From: Candidatus Pacearchaeota archaeon
GTDB taxonomy: Archaea > Nanobdellota > Nanobdellia > Pacearchaeales > GW2011-AR1
NCBI GenBank assembly: GCA_017609405.1
Contig: JAFCDZ010000003.1
Span: 1 to 50,273, forward strand
Direction: 5' to 3'
Length of the DNA stretch: 50,273 bases
Numbering within the stretch: position 1 is the first letter of the stretch; every line of letters begins with the position of its first letter. The position numbers and the translations under genes were made by a program. Below the pieces are notes generated by a model. The model saw only the letters and a program-made list of their open reading frames with translations. It searched no databases and was not told the DNA's origin. Shown one piece after another: positions 16,242-26,459 of the stretch.

Positions 16242-19100
16242 TTAAACTTTTAAACTAACAATCTTACTTATTCCTTTATTTATGCTTACTCCGTAAAGTG
16301 CTGTTGCGTTTCTAATTATTTCATCATTATGGGATATTATTATGTATTGTCCTTTTTGAATATATTTTTTTAACCATTCTGCTAATCTGCTTGAGTTTCT
16401 TTTGTCAAGTGCTGCATCAATTTCATCAAGGATATAAAAATAATAAGGTTTTAGTTCCTGTATTGCAAAAATAAGGGATAAAGATACAAGGGTCTGTTCC
16501 CCTCCTGACAATGATGTTACATCAAAATACTTTCCTTGTCCCATTTTAACAACAATGTCAACCCCTCCTTCAAAAGGATTTTTTGAATTTTCTAGTTCGA
16601 GATAGACCTCTCCCTTTGAACTTAATTTTGAGAAATTTTTTGAGAAATGTTCATTAATTGAATTGAATGTGTTAAGGAATGTTTTTTTCTTTTTTACATC
16701 AATTTCATGAATAACTTTTAGAATTTTTTCCTTCTCTTTTTCAATTGTTTCGACTCTTTGTTTAACTGCTTCGTATTCTTTTTTTATCTCTTCATAGACC
16801 TCTAATGCTCTTAAATTTACTGAGCCTATTTTTTCTAAGGCTTCTTTTGTTTTTTGTAGTCTTTTTATAAGAGAGTCCTTTTTATCTCTTATAAATTCTA
16901 TTCCTTGGAATTCAAGCAATTCTTTTTCTAAATTCTCTATCTCTGCATTTATCCTTGCTTCTTCTATTTTTAACATATTACGTTTTTCTTCGTTGCTTCT
17001 TATCTCTGTTTGTATCTTCATTATTTGCCTTTCGTGTTTTCTAATCTCTTCATGAAGGGCATCTCTTTTTTCTATTAATTTTTTGAATTTTTTTGATAAT
17101 TCTTCCTCTTCTTTAAGCATCTTTTCAAGAAGTTTTTCCTTTTTTTCTAAGTCCTTTTTCATTAGTTCTAATTCCTCTTCTGCTTCTTGTTCTTCTCTTT
17201 TTAGTTGTTTTAATGATGCTTCAATTCTATTTTTTTCTCTTCTTTTGAACGCAATTTCAGAATCAAGGTTCTGCTCACTAATTAATGCTATCTCATCAAT
17301 TTCTATTTTTAGTTGCTCGTACTTTTCTTCAACATCTTTATTTTTACTTAGGGATTCTTGGAGAAAAGTTTGTTTTTGTCTTAATTCCCCTATCTCTTTA
17401 AAATCTTGTTTTATTTTTTCTTTTATCTTTTTAATTTGTTCAGTTTTTTCATTTATTATCTTTAATTTAATAATGTCTGACTCTCTTTTTCTTATCTCTT
17501 CTACTACTTCTTTTTCTTTTTCAATCAGTGTTTCTATTTTATTTTTTATTTCCTTAAGTTCTTTTAGATTCCTCTCTTTTTTATTTTCTTGTTCTAATAT
17601 TTGTGGTTCAGTTTCTCTTTTAATTGATGCTATGTGCTCTTCTGTTATCTTGTTCTTGCATAAAGGGCAAACATCTAAGCTTGCAATTTTTTCAATTAAT
17701 TTTTTTAACCTTTCTATCTCGCTTTCAGAAAAATTTATTTCTCTTTTTATTTTTTCTTCCAATTCTTCAAGATTTTTTATTTCCTGATTTAATTTTTCCT
17801 CTTTTATTTTTAGTTCTTTTATTTTCTCTTCAGAAGAATTAATATCAAAAAGTTCTTTGGTTAATGTTTCTATTTGCTCCACTAAAAAATCTGCTTCCTT
17901 GTTTTGTTGCTTCAAAAGAAACTCTTTTTCTTCAATTCTCTCTTTTACAGTTTTTAGTTCTGTTTTTGTTATGTAATATTTTTTTCTCCTTATTTCAAGC
18001 TCTTCAAGCTGTTTTTTCTTTTTTTCAAATTCTTTTTGCTTCATTGAGACTGTTGGTGTGTTTACCTCTAACTCTCTTATTTCATTTTCTAATTCAATGC
18101 TCTTGTTCTCAATGTCTTGTTTTTTGTTTTGTGTTTCAATAAGCTTTGATTCCAGATTTTCTATCCTGACATTTAATCCCGCTATCTCTGCTCTGATATT
18201 AGCAATTTCTCTGTTCAATTGTTCCTGTTCTAATCCAGTTGAACTTTGAATTTTTGAATTAAGTTCATTTATCTTTTCTTTTAGAGAGTTAATTTCTTTT
18301 TCATAAGATATTATTTTTTCTTTTAACTTGTTTATCTTATTGTTATGCAAGTCTATTTCAGAGGTTATCTTTTTACTCTCTTTTTTTCGGTTATTTAAGT
18401 CATGAAATAATATGCTTGCTTTTAATCTTTTTACATCGCTCTCTAATTTTTTGAATCTTAATGCTTGTTGCCTCTCTTTTTCAAGATTATTTAAATAAGA
18501 TGTTCTTTCTCTTAATATTGCAGAGATTTCTTTTAATTTTTCTTCTGTTTTCTCAAGTTCTCTAAGTGCTTTTTCTTTTCTTACTTCATAAACTGAAATT
18601 CCTGATATCTCTTCGATAATTTTTCTCCTTTCTTCCCCTTTCATTTTTGTAAATCTTTGTATCTCTCCTTGGAGAATTATGTTGAATCCATTTGGATCTA
18701 TTCCTGCTTGAGCTAAAAGCATTAAAACTTCTTGTCTTGTTTTTGTCTCATTATTTATCTTGTATGTGCTCTGCCCATTTCGCTTTATTATCCTTTTTAA
18801 GGTGATTTCGTCTCTATCTATTGCAAAAACCCTTCCTTCATTATCAAATACAACTTCTACATAGGCCTCTTTTGCAGGTTTTATTCCCTCTGAACCCATG
18901 AATAAGAGATTCTTTGCTTTTGACGCTCTCATGGATTTTGCACTTAATCTTCCCAGTACAAAACATAAAGCATCAGATATGTTTGATTTTCCTGAGCCAT
19001 TTAGACCAACAATAACATTTATGTTTTTTGTGAATTCAATCTCTGTTTTTTTAGCAAAACTCTTGAAACCTTGCATCACCAACTTTTTAATGTAGGTCAT
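16242..19100 (-). CDS. smc: SMC-family chromosome segregation ATPase with Rad50-like zinc-hook motif
   Basis: GFKSFAKKTEIEFTKNINVIVGLNGSGKSNISDALCFVLG, ASKAKNLLFMGSE, SLSGGEQTLVSLSLIFAIQ...FYILDEIDAALD; DVCPLCKN in the middle. Confidence 0.9.
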   Translation of the reverse strand: MTYIKKLVMQGFKSFAKKTEIEFTKNINVIVGLNGSGKSNISDALCFVLGRLSAKSMRASKAKNLLFMGSEGIKPAKEAYVEVVFDNEGRVFAIDRDEITLKRIIKRNGQSTYKINNETKTRQEVLMLLAQAGIDPNGFNIILQGEIQRFTKMKGEERRKIIEEISGISVYEVRKEKALRELEKTEEKLKEISAILRERTSYLNNLEKERQQALRFKKLESDVKRLKASILFHDLNNRKKESKKITSEIDLHNNKINKLKEKIISYEKEINSLKEKINELNSKIQSSTGLEQEQLNREIANIRAEIAGLNVRIENLESKLIETQNKKQDIENKSIELENEIRELEVNTPTVSMKQKEFEKKKKQLEELEIRRKKYYITKTELKTVKERIEEKEFLLKQQNKEADFLVEQIETLTKELFDINSSEEKIKELKIKEEKLNQEIKNLEELEEKIKREINFSESEIERLKKLIEKIASLDVCPLCKNKITEEHIASIKRETEPQILEQENKKERNLKELKEIKNKIETLIEKEKEVVEEIRKRESDIIKLKIINEKTEQIKKIKEKIKQDFKEIGELRQKQTFLQESLSKNKDVEEKYEQLKIEIDEIALISEQNLDSEIAFKRREKNRIEASLKQLKREEQEAEEELELMKKDLEKKEKLLEKMLKEEEELSKKFKKLIEKRDALHEEIRKHERQIMKIQTEIRSNEEKRNMLKIEEARINAEIENLEKELLEFQGIEFIRDKKDSLIKRLQKTKEALEKIGSVNLRALEVYEEIKKEYEAVKQRVETIEKEKEKILKVIHEIDVKKKKTFLNTFNSINEHFSKNFSKLSSKGEVYLELENSKNPFEGGVDIVVKMGQGKYFDVTSLSGGEQTLVSLSLIFAIQELKPYYFYILDEIDAALDKRNSSRLAEWLKKYIQKGQYIIISHNDEIIRNATALYGVSINKGISKIVSLKV

Positions 19101-19147
19101 GAATAATAAAAGACGAAATTATTTTTAAAGATTGGTGTTTTAAACTC

Positions 19148-19819
19148 TTAAAACAACTTCATCTGCTCTGAATCTCTTTTTGCTCTTTGAAATGTTTCCC
19201 AAGATTTTCTAAATATTCCGTCGTCTTTGTATTTTTGGAGGTATTTTTCAAGAAACTTTGCTGTTATTGGGTCTGAAGCATATCCTGAACCAATTTCAAT
19301 ACCGTATTTTTCTTTTAACTTCTCCATTTCTTCTTCTCTTTTTGTTTTTGCTAAAATAGATGCTGCTGAGACCGGGATATGGTTTTTATCTGCTTTATGC
19401 TCGCAAACTATTTCAAGATTTCTTAAATCATTTATTTTTAATTTTAATTCATCTGTCCAAGAGATTATAGATACTGATGGGCAATCCACAACAACCCTTA
19501 TTTTTTGCTCAGGGTTTCTTTCTATAATTTTGTTGATTATCTCTGCTGTTTTTATTGCCTCAATAGTATTCAGGTTTGTTCTGTTTTCCATGAAGTTATC
19601 CAATTCCTCTGGATGCGTTAGAATTATTTCAAAATCTTCTGCAATTTCTAATATTTTCTCTTTCAAGAATAATCTTCTTTTTTGTGTTAGCTCTTTAGAA
19701 TCCTTTACTCCTAATTTGAATAAATAATCAAAATGTTCTTCTCTGATTAAACAGCCAGCTAAGACCATGGGTCCAATAACAGGCCCTCTTCCAGCATCAT
19801 CAATTCCTAAAACTATCAT
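19148..19819 (-). CDS. rnhB: ribonuclease HII
   Basis: MIVLGIDDAGRGPVIGPMVLAGCLI, VKDSKELTQKRR, HKADKNHIPVSAASILAKTKREEEM; start chosen at the internal Met. Confidence 0.9.
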   Translation of the reverse strand: MIVLGIDDAGRGPVIGPMVLAGCLIREEHFDYLFKLGVKDSKELTQKRRLFLKEKILEIAEDFEIILTHPEELDNFMENRTNLNTIEAIKTAEIINKIIERNPEQKIRVVVDCPSVSIISWTDELKLKINDLRNLEIVCEHKADKNHIPVSAASILAKTKREEEMEKLKEKYGIEIGSGYASDPITAKFLEKYLQKYKDDGIFRKSWETFQRAKRDSEQMKLF

Positions 19820-19901
19820 GGAAGAATTAGATTCTTTTCTTTTAAAAAAGTTTGTTGTCTTTTTTTGCAATTAAAAAATAAAAAAGAAAAAAGGGTGAGA
19901 T

Positions 19902-21110
19902 TTAGTAATAGCTCTCACCCAAGTCTTCTTTTGGCTGTCTTCTTGTTAGTAACACAATTAAAACAGCCACTAAAACAACAAATACAACTGCTAAAATAAC
20001 AGTTATAATTGTTAAAGGGTCTACAGAGTTGTCTTCTTCAGCACTAAGGCTGTAAGCAACTTCATTGATTAAATCGTTGCCTGCGAAAACTTTCACATTA
20101 AAGGTGTAGTCCCCTTCTTTAGCTGCATTTGCTGTAATGGTAATTGACCTGCTTGAACCAGCTGGAACAACTACAAGGCTATCACTAGCACTAACTTCTA
20201 AGTTCTTTGAGCTTTCTGGAACAATTCTATAAACCTTTATGTTGCTTGTAGGGTTTATTAATAATAGCTCAAAGTCTACATTTTCATCTGTTCCAGCTTT
20301 TTTTCTATCTGTTGGAACAATTGTGTTTCCAGGGAATTCATTTTGGATTGTTATTGATTTAACAATTCCCTGTTGTAGGTCGTCTCCACTAACAACAACT
20401 TCCATGTTATAAATTCCAGGTTTTGTGTCATCTGGAATTCTTAAAGAAATTGTTCTGCTTACTGTGTCTGTTTCATCACAGTCTTCATCACAGCTTGGGT
20501 CAATTGGAACAAGGTCTCCTAAATAAGCAGACCTATCTAAACCAAGTGCAGGAATTCTTACTGTTAGATAAAGGTCATTTATGTCATTATATCCTCTATT
20601 TTTCACAACAACATTGACCTTCATGTATTCTCCTGATTTTACAGGACTTTCAACAGAGACTGACTTAATCTCTGCGTTGTATGAAGGTCTCTGCACTCTA
20701 ACAACAAATTCTCTTTCAGTTTTGAAGTCTCCATTCCATATCTTTAAGTTAAGAGTTGCATGGTCTGAAACTTCATCCCATAATTCATATGGAACCTTGA
20801 GAACAAGGCTTTTTCTGTAGCTTATGTTTGCTTCAACGTCAAAAGAAGGTGTTCTGACAACAGCGTCAGTTTTTTCACCTTCTAATTCAGCCTTTATTCT
20901 CACGTCTGTTGCGTTTGTGAGTGCAGTGAAGTACACATCAATTACAACATTACTTCCTGCAGTTACAGACACCTCATTGTGAGTAAATGCATTAACATCA
21001 TCAATATAGACTGAAGAGATGTCTGCTATTTCAGCAGCACTAACTGAAACCATTACAGCCAAGATGCTTACTAGTGCAAAAAGCACTTTACTTATTATTT
21101 TTGTTTCCAT
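19902..21110 (-). CDS. secreted/membrane COG1361-like S-layer-associated protein
   Basis: Signal-like N-terminus, Ig/CARDB-like repeats, C-terminal TM and RRQPKEDLGESYY tail. Confidence 0.75.
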   Translation of the reverse strand: METKIISKVLFALVSILAVMVSVSAAEIADISSVYIDDVNAFTHNEVSVTAGSNVVIDVYFTALTNATDVRIKAELEGEKTDAVVRTPSFDVEANISYRKSLVLKVPYELWDEVSDHATLNLKIWNGDFKTEREFVVRVQRPSYNAEIKSVSVESPVKSGEYMKVNVVVKNRGYNDINDLYLTVRIPALGLDRSAYLGDLVPIDPSCDEDCDETDTVSRTISLRIPDDTKPGIYNMEVVVSGDDLQQGIVKSITIQNEFPGNTIVPTDRKKAGTDENVDFELLLINPTSNIKVYRIVPESSKNLEVSASDSLVVVPAGSSRSITITANAAKEGDYTFNVKVFAGNDLINEVAYSLSAEEDNSVDPLTIITVILAVVFVVLVAVLIVLLTRRQPKEDLGESYY

Positions 21111-21250
21111 CTTGACTTGTTTTTATTATAAAATTTAATTTAACAGAAAACAAAGTTTTCTGTATCTTTATTATCCCTAAATTATTTATAAACTTTATGG
21201 TAACAACAGAATATATTAATTTTAAAGTTACTACTTGTTTGAACAGGTAG

Positions 21251-22027
21251 TTACTTATTTAATTTTTCTAGAATTCTCATTCCTTCAATTGCGTCAGCTA
21301 CTGGAGCAGGAGACTCATTTATTATTGTTATTTCTTTTTTTGGTAAATTCTTAAAAAGAAGCCTCCATTCTCTTGGCTTTGTTATTGTGTGATACTTTTC
21401 ACCTTTTTCTCCATAAACAATTCCTGAGAAATGAATGTGTAATTTTTTTTCTTTTTTGAATAATTCAAATACTTCCCTGAATTTATATTCTCCATATCTT
21501 GCTAATATATGCGCGAAGTCGATACAAGGTCTTATTTTTGTTTCTTTTACTAATTTTGAAATCTCCTCTATTGAGCCGAATACATTTTTTTTACCCATTG
21601 TCTCGACACAGAGTTCTACTTTCCATGAATTCTTTTTACAAATATTTTTCATATCTACAATTGCTCTTTTTATATTCTCAAAAGCTTCTTCTTTTGTTCT
21701 CTTTCCGTAATATCCAGGGTGAAATACAACACACTTTGCTCCAAGATAATTGGCAATTTTACAACAATCTAAAATTCTTTTTTTTGAAGCCTCTATTTTT
21801 TCTTTCTCTTCTGAGTTTAGATTGATATAGTAAGGAGAATGTATGCTTAAGCCTACTCCTAATTTTTTTGCGATTTTTCCAATTCTTATAGCATCTTCTT
21901 TTTTCTTTATATAGATGCTATGGGTAAATGCTATCTCACATGCTTTTATCCCTAATTTAGAATATTCTTTTAGAGTTTTTTCTGCTCTGCTTACTGGGCC
22001 AAGTCCTGCAGGACCAATTCTTATCAT
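21251..22027 (-). CDS. nfo: endonuclease IV-like (deoxyribonuclease IV) TIM-barrel protein
   Basis: RIGPAGLGP, LSIHSPYYINLNS, CVVFHPGYYGKRTKEEAFENI, VELCVETMGK, RPCIDFAHILAR. Confidence 0.85.
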   Translation of the reverse strand: MIRIGPAGLGPVSRAEKTLKEYSKLGIKACEIAFTHSIYIKKKEDAIRIGKIAKKLGVGLSIHSPYYINLNSEEKEKIEASKKRILDCCKIANYLGAKCVVFHPGYYGKRTKEEAFENIKRAIVDMKNICKKNSWKVELCVETMGKKNVFGSIEEISKLVKETKIRPCIDFAHILARYGEYKFREVFELFKKEKKLHIHFSGIVYGEKGEKYHTITKPREWRLLFKNLPKKEITIINESPAPVADAIEGMRILEKLNK

Positions 22028-22031
22028 CTTC

Positions 22032-22499
22032 TTAGAAAACTTTTGTTATATTATTTAAATTTTCTTCAGAGAACTCTGTGAGTAACAAGTCATATAATTT
22101 TTTTATTATTATGCTTTGCATTTCTTCTTTGAGCCTTCCACTACATCTTTCCAGTTTTGATTCTGGAGGGTCTGTAGAACCCATAGGTGCTGAGCAGACC
22201 ATTTCTTTGTCTACTAATTTAAGTTTTTCTATATTTCCTTTTTTTACTTGTATTACTTTTACTTGTATTTTGCAAAAACCTTCTTCTTTTCCTATTATTC
22301 TATATCTTACAGTTACTCCATTTTTATCAAAAATATATTCTGCAGGAATACATCTCTTTTGTGCATTAACAAAACATTCTGTGCTTTCGCATTTTTTAAA
22401 ACTAATTTCGTTATTTCTTATTAGAGAAATCATAACTAACAGTAAGATAATCATGATTATTGATAGAATACTTATAATTATCACCCTCTTTTTTTCCAT
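22032..22499 (-). CDS. hypothetical membrane-anchored protein
   Basis: 155-aa ORF with N-terminal TM. Confidence 0.5.
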   Translation of the reverse strand: MEKKRVIIISILSIIMIILLLVMISLIRNNEISFKKCESTECFVNAQKRCIPAEYIFDKNGVTVRYRIIGKEEGFCKIQVKVIQVKKGNIEKLKLVDKEMVCSAPMGSTDPPESKLERCSGRLKEEMQSIIIKKLYDLLLTEFSEENLNNITKVF

Positions 22500-22573
22500 A
22501 TTATTAAAACTTTTAAGGAGTATTTAAATGTTTTTGGTTTCTCGGTTTTATAATAATAAAGTTTTGTGAAAAT

Positions 22574-22960
22574 TTAAAAGGAAAAATATTCAATAAGGAT
22601 TCTGTACCCAAGGTTCTTTTTAGTGCCATGAGGTAAAGGAGTTGATAATATTCTTTTTCGTCTTTTTTCAAATTCTCCATCTGTATAAATTTTTCCCATA
22701 GCAACTCGAGCATTTCCTGGATAATATGGTTTAGCATTTTTAAAAATATGTCTTATTGTTGACTCTATAATTTTAAGAGGTTTTAAATCTGTGTGCAGTG
22801 CTACTCTCCAATTTCGTGGTACATTTCATTTTCTACTTGTTTTTCTAGTATCCTTTTTGGCATGAATTTATTTGGATTTATTTTCAGTATAAAATGTTTT
22901 GTTAAAATTAGGGCTTTTTTACTTTGCTCCTGTCTTTGTTCCGAACTTTTAATCTTAGAT
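22574..22960 (-). pseudogene. possible degraded gene, C-terminal fragment
   Basis: Frame NVPRNWRVALHTDLKPLKIIESTIRHIFKNAKPYYPGNARVAMGKIYTDGEFEKRRKRILSTPLPHGTKKNLGYRILIEYFSF* continues, across a frame change, from SEQRQEQSKKALILTKHFILKINPNKFMPKRILEKQVENEMYHE. Confidence 0.4.
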
Positions 22961-23116
22961 ACTTTAAATTAGTTTGAAATTCTTATCGAAATAATTTCAA
23001 TATAAGCGTGAGAGTTTTGAATCACTAAAAAATTGAGTTCTGAGCATATGATTTATTATTAACTTTTTAGTAGTATCTATAAAAAGGTTTATATATTTAT
23101 TATTTTTAATTAAGAT

Positions 23117-23422
23117 ATGGCTAGTCCAGAATCAGAATGCGATCCTAATGACATTTTTGAGTTTGGAAAGGTTGTTGGAGCAATGAAAATTTCCTTAAAA
23201 AGGTCTATAGAAGTTTTTGAATTGGCAGTTTATGATAATGAAAGCAGAAGAGAAGAAGCTGCAAGATTACCTAATCAAATAGAAGAGGTCCGAAAAATAA
23301 TAAGAAAGCTAGGTAACGAATATAATTGGTTGTCTTCTGCAGAAAAAGAAAAAAATTCTTTAAAGGATTTGTTAGGAAGATTAGAAGATCTTGCACTTCC
23401 TTATTATAAATTACCTTTTTAA
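23117..23422 (+). CDS. hypothetical protein
   Basis: 101-aa ORF with clear start after an AT-rich promoter region. Confidence 0.5.
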   Translation: MASPESECDPNDIFEFGKVVGAMKISLKRSIEVFELAVYDNESRREEAARLPNQIEEVRKIIRKLGNEYNWLSSAEKEKNSLKDLLGRLEDLALPYYKLPF

Positions 23423-23565
23423 TAAATACGATTGTTTTTCAATCTAAAATTACGAGTATTTTTTTAATTATTTCAAAACTTAAAGATACATTTAACTATT
23501 CTATGCTGATTAAATTTAACATCTTTTAACAAAACATTTATAAATGGTTTTTTTCTTATGTTGCT

Positions 23566-24594
23566 ATGGACGATGAAGATAAAGAAGTTAAGGTATCTAA
23601 ATCAAAGGAATTTTTAGACAAATCAAAAGAACATCTTTCTAAAGTTGCTTCAAAAGCTTCTAAAAAAGTTAAGAGGGGAGTTCCTTTTAGTAAATGGCTT
23701 ATGGAAAATCCTTGGAGAACTGCTGCAGGGGTGCTTGCGATTATCACTGTTGTCCTTTATTTTGTTATGGCATCTTCTTCTTGTAGCGGAATTTCAAAAT
23801 CTGAGGCAGGAAATATTATGCTTGATTTATTAAAGTCAAGAGTTGGTGATGCTGTGAAAGTAGATAGTATTAAGGAAATGGGAAATAGTTTATATGAAGT
23901 TGATGTTGTTTATCAAGGAGGAACTGTTCCTCTTTATATTACTTCAGATGGAAAATACATTGTATCAGCTGTTTTGCCTGTGACAACTTTACAAGAAAAT
24001 AAAAATAATAATCCACAAACTCAGGAAATTGAGAAATCAGATAAACCAAAAATTGAGCTTTTTGTGATGACTTATTGTCCTTATGGAACACAGATGGAAA
24101 AAGGAATACTACCTGTTCTTAAAACATTAGGAAATAAAATAGATGCTACCATAAGGTTTGTTCATTACTTTATGCACGGAGATAAAGAAGAGCAAGAAAC
24201 ATACAGACAGCTATGTATAAGAGAAGAGCAACCTTCAAAGTTCCTTGATTATTTATCTTGCTTTTTAGAGGATGGTAATGCATCAAGATGCATGAATAAA
24301 GTTGGAGTAGATATTAATAAGGTAAAGGAATGCGAAGATAATGGAAATGCTAAGAAGTATTATGAGAAAGATTCTGAGCTAAGTCAAAAATATGGTGTTC
24401 AGGGGTCTCCTACTTTGATAATAAATGAAAAAGAGATTTCAAGTGGAAGAAGCTCTTCTGCTTTATTGTCTACAATTTGTTCAGCATTCAATAATGAGCC
24501 ATCAGAGTGTTCAGAAGAACTATCTGCAGAAACACCTTCTCCAGGTTTTGGTTACTCTGAGTCTAGTTCTGGAGCAAGCGGAAGTTGTGGATAA
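23566..24594 (+). CDS. membrane-anchored DsbA/thioredoxin-fold protein
   Basis: FVMTYCPYGTQMEKGILPVLKTL...YGVQGSPTLIINEKEISSGRS; N-terminal TM. Confidence 0.75.
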   Translation: MDDEDKEVKVSKSKEFLDKSKEHLSKVASKASKKVKRGVPFSKWLMENPWRTAAGVLAIITVVLYFVMASSSCSGISKSEAGNIMLDLLKSRVGDAVKVDSIKEMGNSLYEVDVVYQGGTVPLYITSDGKYIVSAVLPVTTLQENKNNNPQTQEIEKSDKPKIELFVMTYCPYGTQMEKGILPVLKTLGNKIDATIRFVHYFMHGDKEEQETYRQLCIREEQPSKFLDYLSCFLEDGNASRCMNKVGVDINKVKECEDNGNAKKYYEKDSELSQKYGVQGSPTLIINEKEISSGRSSSALLSTICSAFNNEPSECSEELSAETPSPGFGYSESSSGASGSCG

Positions 24595-24606
24595 TTCTTT
24601 TTTAAG

Positions 24607-25371
24607 ATGAATCCTGAAATTTCTATCATTATCCCTTGTTATAATGTTGAAGCTTTTCTTGAAGAAACAATTAATTCTTATTTGTCCCAGAGTTTTGACA
24701 ATTTTGAATTAATTCTTATTGATGATGCTTCATTGGATAATACTCGGGAAATAATAAAAAAGTTCGCTGAAAGAGACGAGAGAATTAAATCTGTTTTTTT
24801 ATCAAAAAATATTGGAAAGGCAGGAGCAGTTAATGAAGGATTTAAGTTTGTTAGGGGCGGATATATTTCTATTTTTGATTCTGATGATATTGTTATGCCT
24901 AATAAATTGGCTATGCAGTATGATTTTCTTGAAGAGAATAGCGAAATTGATTTTGTTTATGGAGATTTTATTGTGTTTGATGCAAAAGGGGATAAAAAAA
25001 TTATTGAAGCAGTTGATTTTCGCGATTTAGAAGAGCCTTTGCTTAGATTAAAGACTTTTTTTGCTCATCTAAGAAAAGTTAAATATACTTTTCAAATTCT
25101 CGATGAAAAAAAATTTATTCCAGCTTCTTCTAATTTGTTTAGAAGAAAGATAATTGATGAAGGATTGAAGATGGATGTTAATTTAAGAAATAGTGAAGAT
25201 TATGATTTTTGGTTCCAAATTATTGGAGCAGGATATAAAATAAAAAGAATGCCTTTTATAACTTATAAATATAGGGAACATGAGAATCAAAAATCTAAAA
25301 ATTTAAAAAAAATGGATATTGCGAGAGATTATATTCTTAATAAACTAAAAAAAGGAGAGTATTTTAAATGA
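24607..25371 (+). CDS. family 2 glycosyltransferase
   Basis: ISIIIPCYNVEAFLEETINSYLSQSFDNFELILIDDASLDNT...ISIFDSDDIV. Confidence 0.9.
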   Translation: MNPEISIIIPCYNVEAFLEETINSYLSQSFDNFELILIDDASLDNTREIIKKFAERDERIKSVFLSKNIGKAGAVNEGFKFVRGGYISIFDSDDIVMPNKLAMQYDFLEENSEIDFVYGDFIVFDAKGDKKIIEAVDFRDLEEPLLRLKTFFAHLRKVKYTFQILDEKKFIPASSNLFRRKIIDEGLKMDVNLRNSEDYDFWFQIIGAGYKIKRMPFITYKYREHENQKSKNLKKMDIARDYILNKLKKGEYFK

Positions 25372-26459
25372 GGGTTTTGATATTTTCCACTATCTTTTTT
25401 CCAGAGGTTTCTGGTCCTTCTGTTTATGTTAGAGAAGTTTCCAAGGTTCTTGCAAAAAAAGGTTTCTCTGTTGATATTCTCTGTCCAGGAGAATATATCT
25501 CTTTTGAGAATTTCGGAAAAATAAAAATTAATAGATTTAAGAAACCAAAGAATGTTAATGGAATTAAGAATTTATATCAATGGTATAAAAATCATTCAGA
25601 AGAAATCCTATCTCTCGTTGGTTTGGATTATGATTTTATTATTACTACAACTCATTTGATGTTAGGAGGATTGAAGAAGCGTTTTCTTAATGCTCAAATT
25701 TTTTGGAAAATCCCCTCTTTGATGCTGTTTTCAGAAGATTTTACGACAAGAAAAGAAATCAATGAAAATATTAAATTAATAAAAGAGCTCTCAAAAGGAG
25801 TTATTCTTATTTTTCCAAGTGAATTTTTGAGAAAAGAATTTTTTATCAAAATAAAAGCAAAAAGGGAATCATATGTCATTCCTAATGGTGTTGACTTCAA
25901 TAGGTTTAAACCAGGTTTTTTAAGAAAAAATTGGGTGATTTATCTTGGACGTTTTTCGAGAGAAAAAAACCTTTCTGTTTTATCAGATGTTTTTAAAGAA
26001 GTTGGGCAGAACTCAAAAATAGTTCTTGTTGGCGAATTAATTGATAACTACAAAAAAATGTTTGAAAGATTAATCTCGTCTCTGGGTAATAGGGTTTTTT
26101 TGTTCAGAAAAACACCTCATCCTGAGAATTATCTGAAAAAATCAAGGATTTTAGTTCTTCCTTCTTTATACGAGTCTTTTGGGAATGTTCTGCTTGAAGC
26201 TATGGCTTGCGGGGTTCCAAGTGTTGCTTTTATGCCTGATGGGGATAAAATTAAAACAGCTTCTAATGAACTTATAATTAATGGTAAAAATGGTTTTCTT
26301 GTTAAAGACAAAAAGGAGATGGCTGAAAAAATAAATCTTCTATTAAAGGATAAAAAACTTTGGAAAAAAATGTCAAAAGATTCTATTAAATTATCTAAAA
26401 AATATTCCTGGGAAAACCATGTTAATAATATTCTGAATATCTTCAAAACCAAAAACTAG
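25368..26459 (+). CDS. GT4-type glycosyltransferase
   Basis: FFPEVSGPSVYVREVSKVLAKKG, IPNGVDFNRFKP, PSLYESFGNVLLEAMACGVPSVA. Confidence 0.9.
   Translation: MRVLIFSTIFFPEVSGPSVYVREVSKVLAKKGFSVDILCPGEYISFENFGKIKINRFKKPKNVNGIKNLYQWYKNHSEEILSLVGLDYDFIITTTHLMLGGLKKRFLNAQIFWKIPSLMLFSEDFTTRKEINENIKLIKELSKGVILIFPSEFLRKEFFIKIKAKRESYVIPNGVDFNRFKPGFLRKNWVIYLGRFSREKNLSVLSDVFKEVGQNSKIVLVGELIDNYKKMFERLISSLGNRVFLFRKTPHPENYLKKSRILVLPSLYESFGNVLLEAMACGVPSVAFMPDGDKIKTASNELIINGKNGFLVKDKKEMAEKINLLLKDKKLWKKMSKDSIKLSKKYSWENHVNNILNIFKTKN

Noticed and set aside
17083-18249. Plus-strand ORFs (234, 72, 92, 63 aa) opposite smc
   Set aside because: Ser/Phe/Leu-rich antisense shadows of a Lys/Glu-rich coiled-coil gene.
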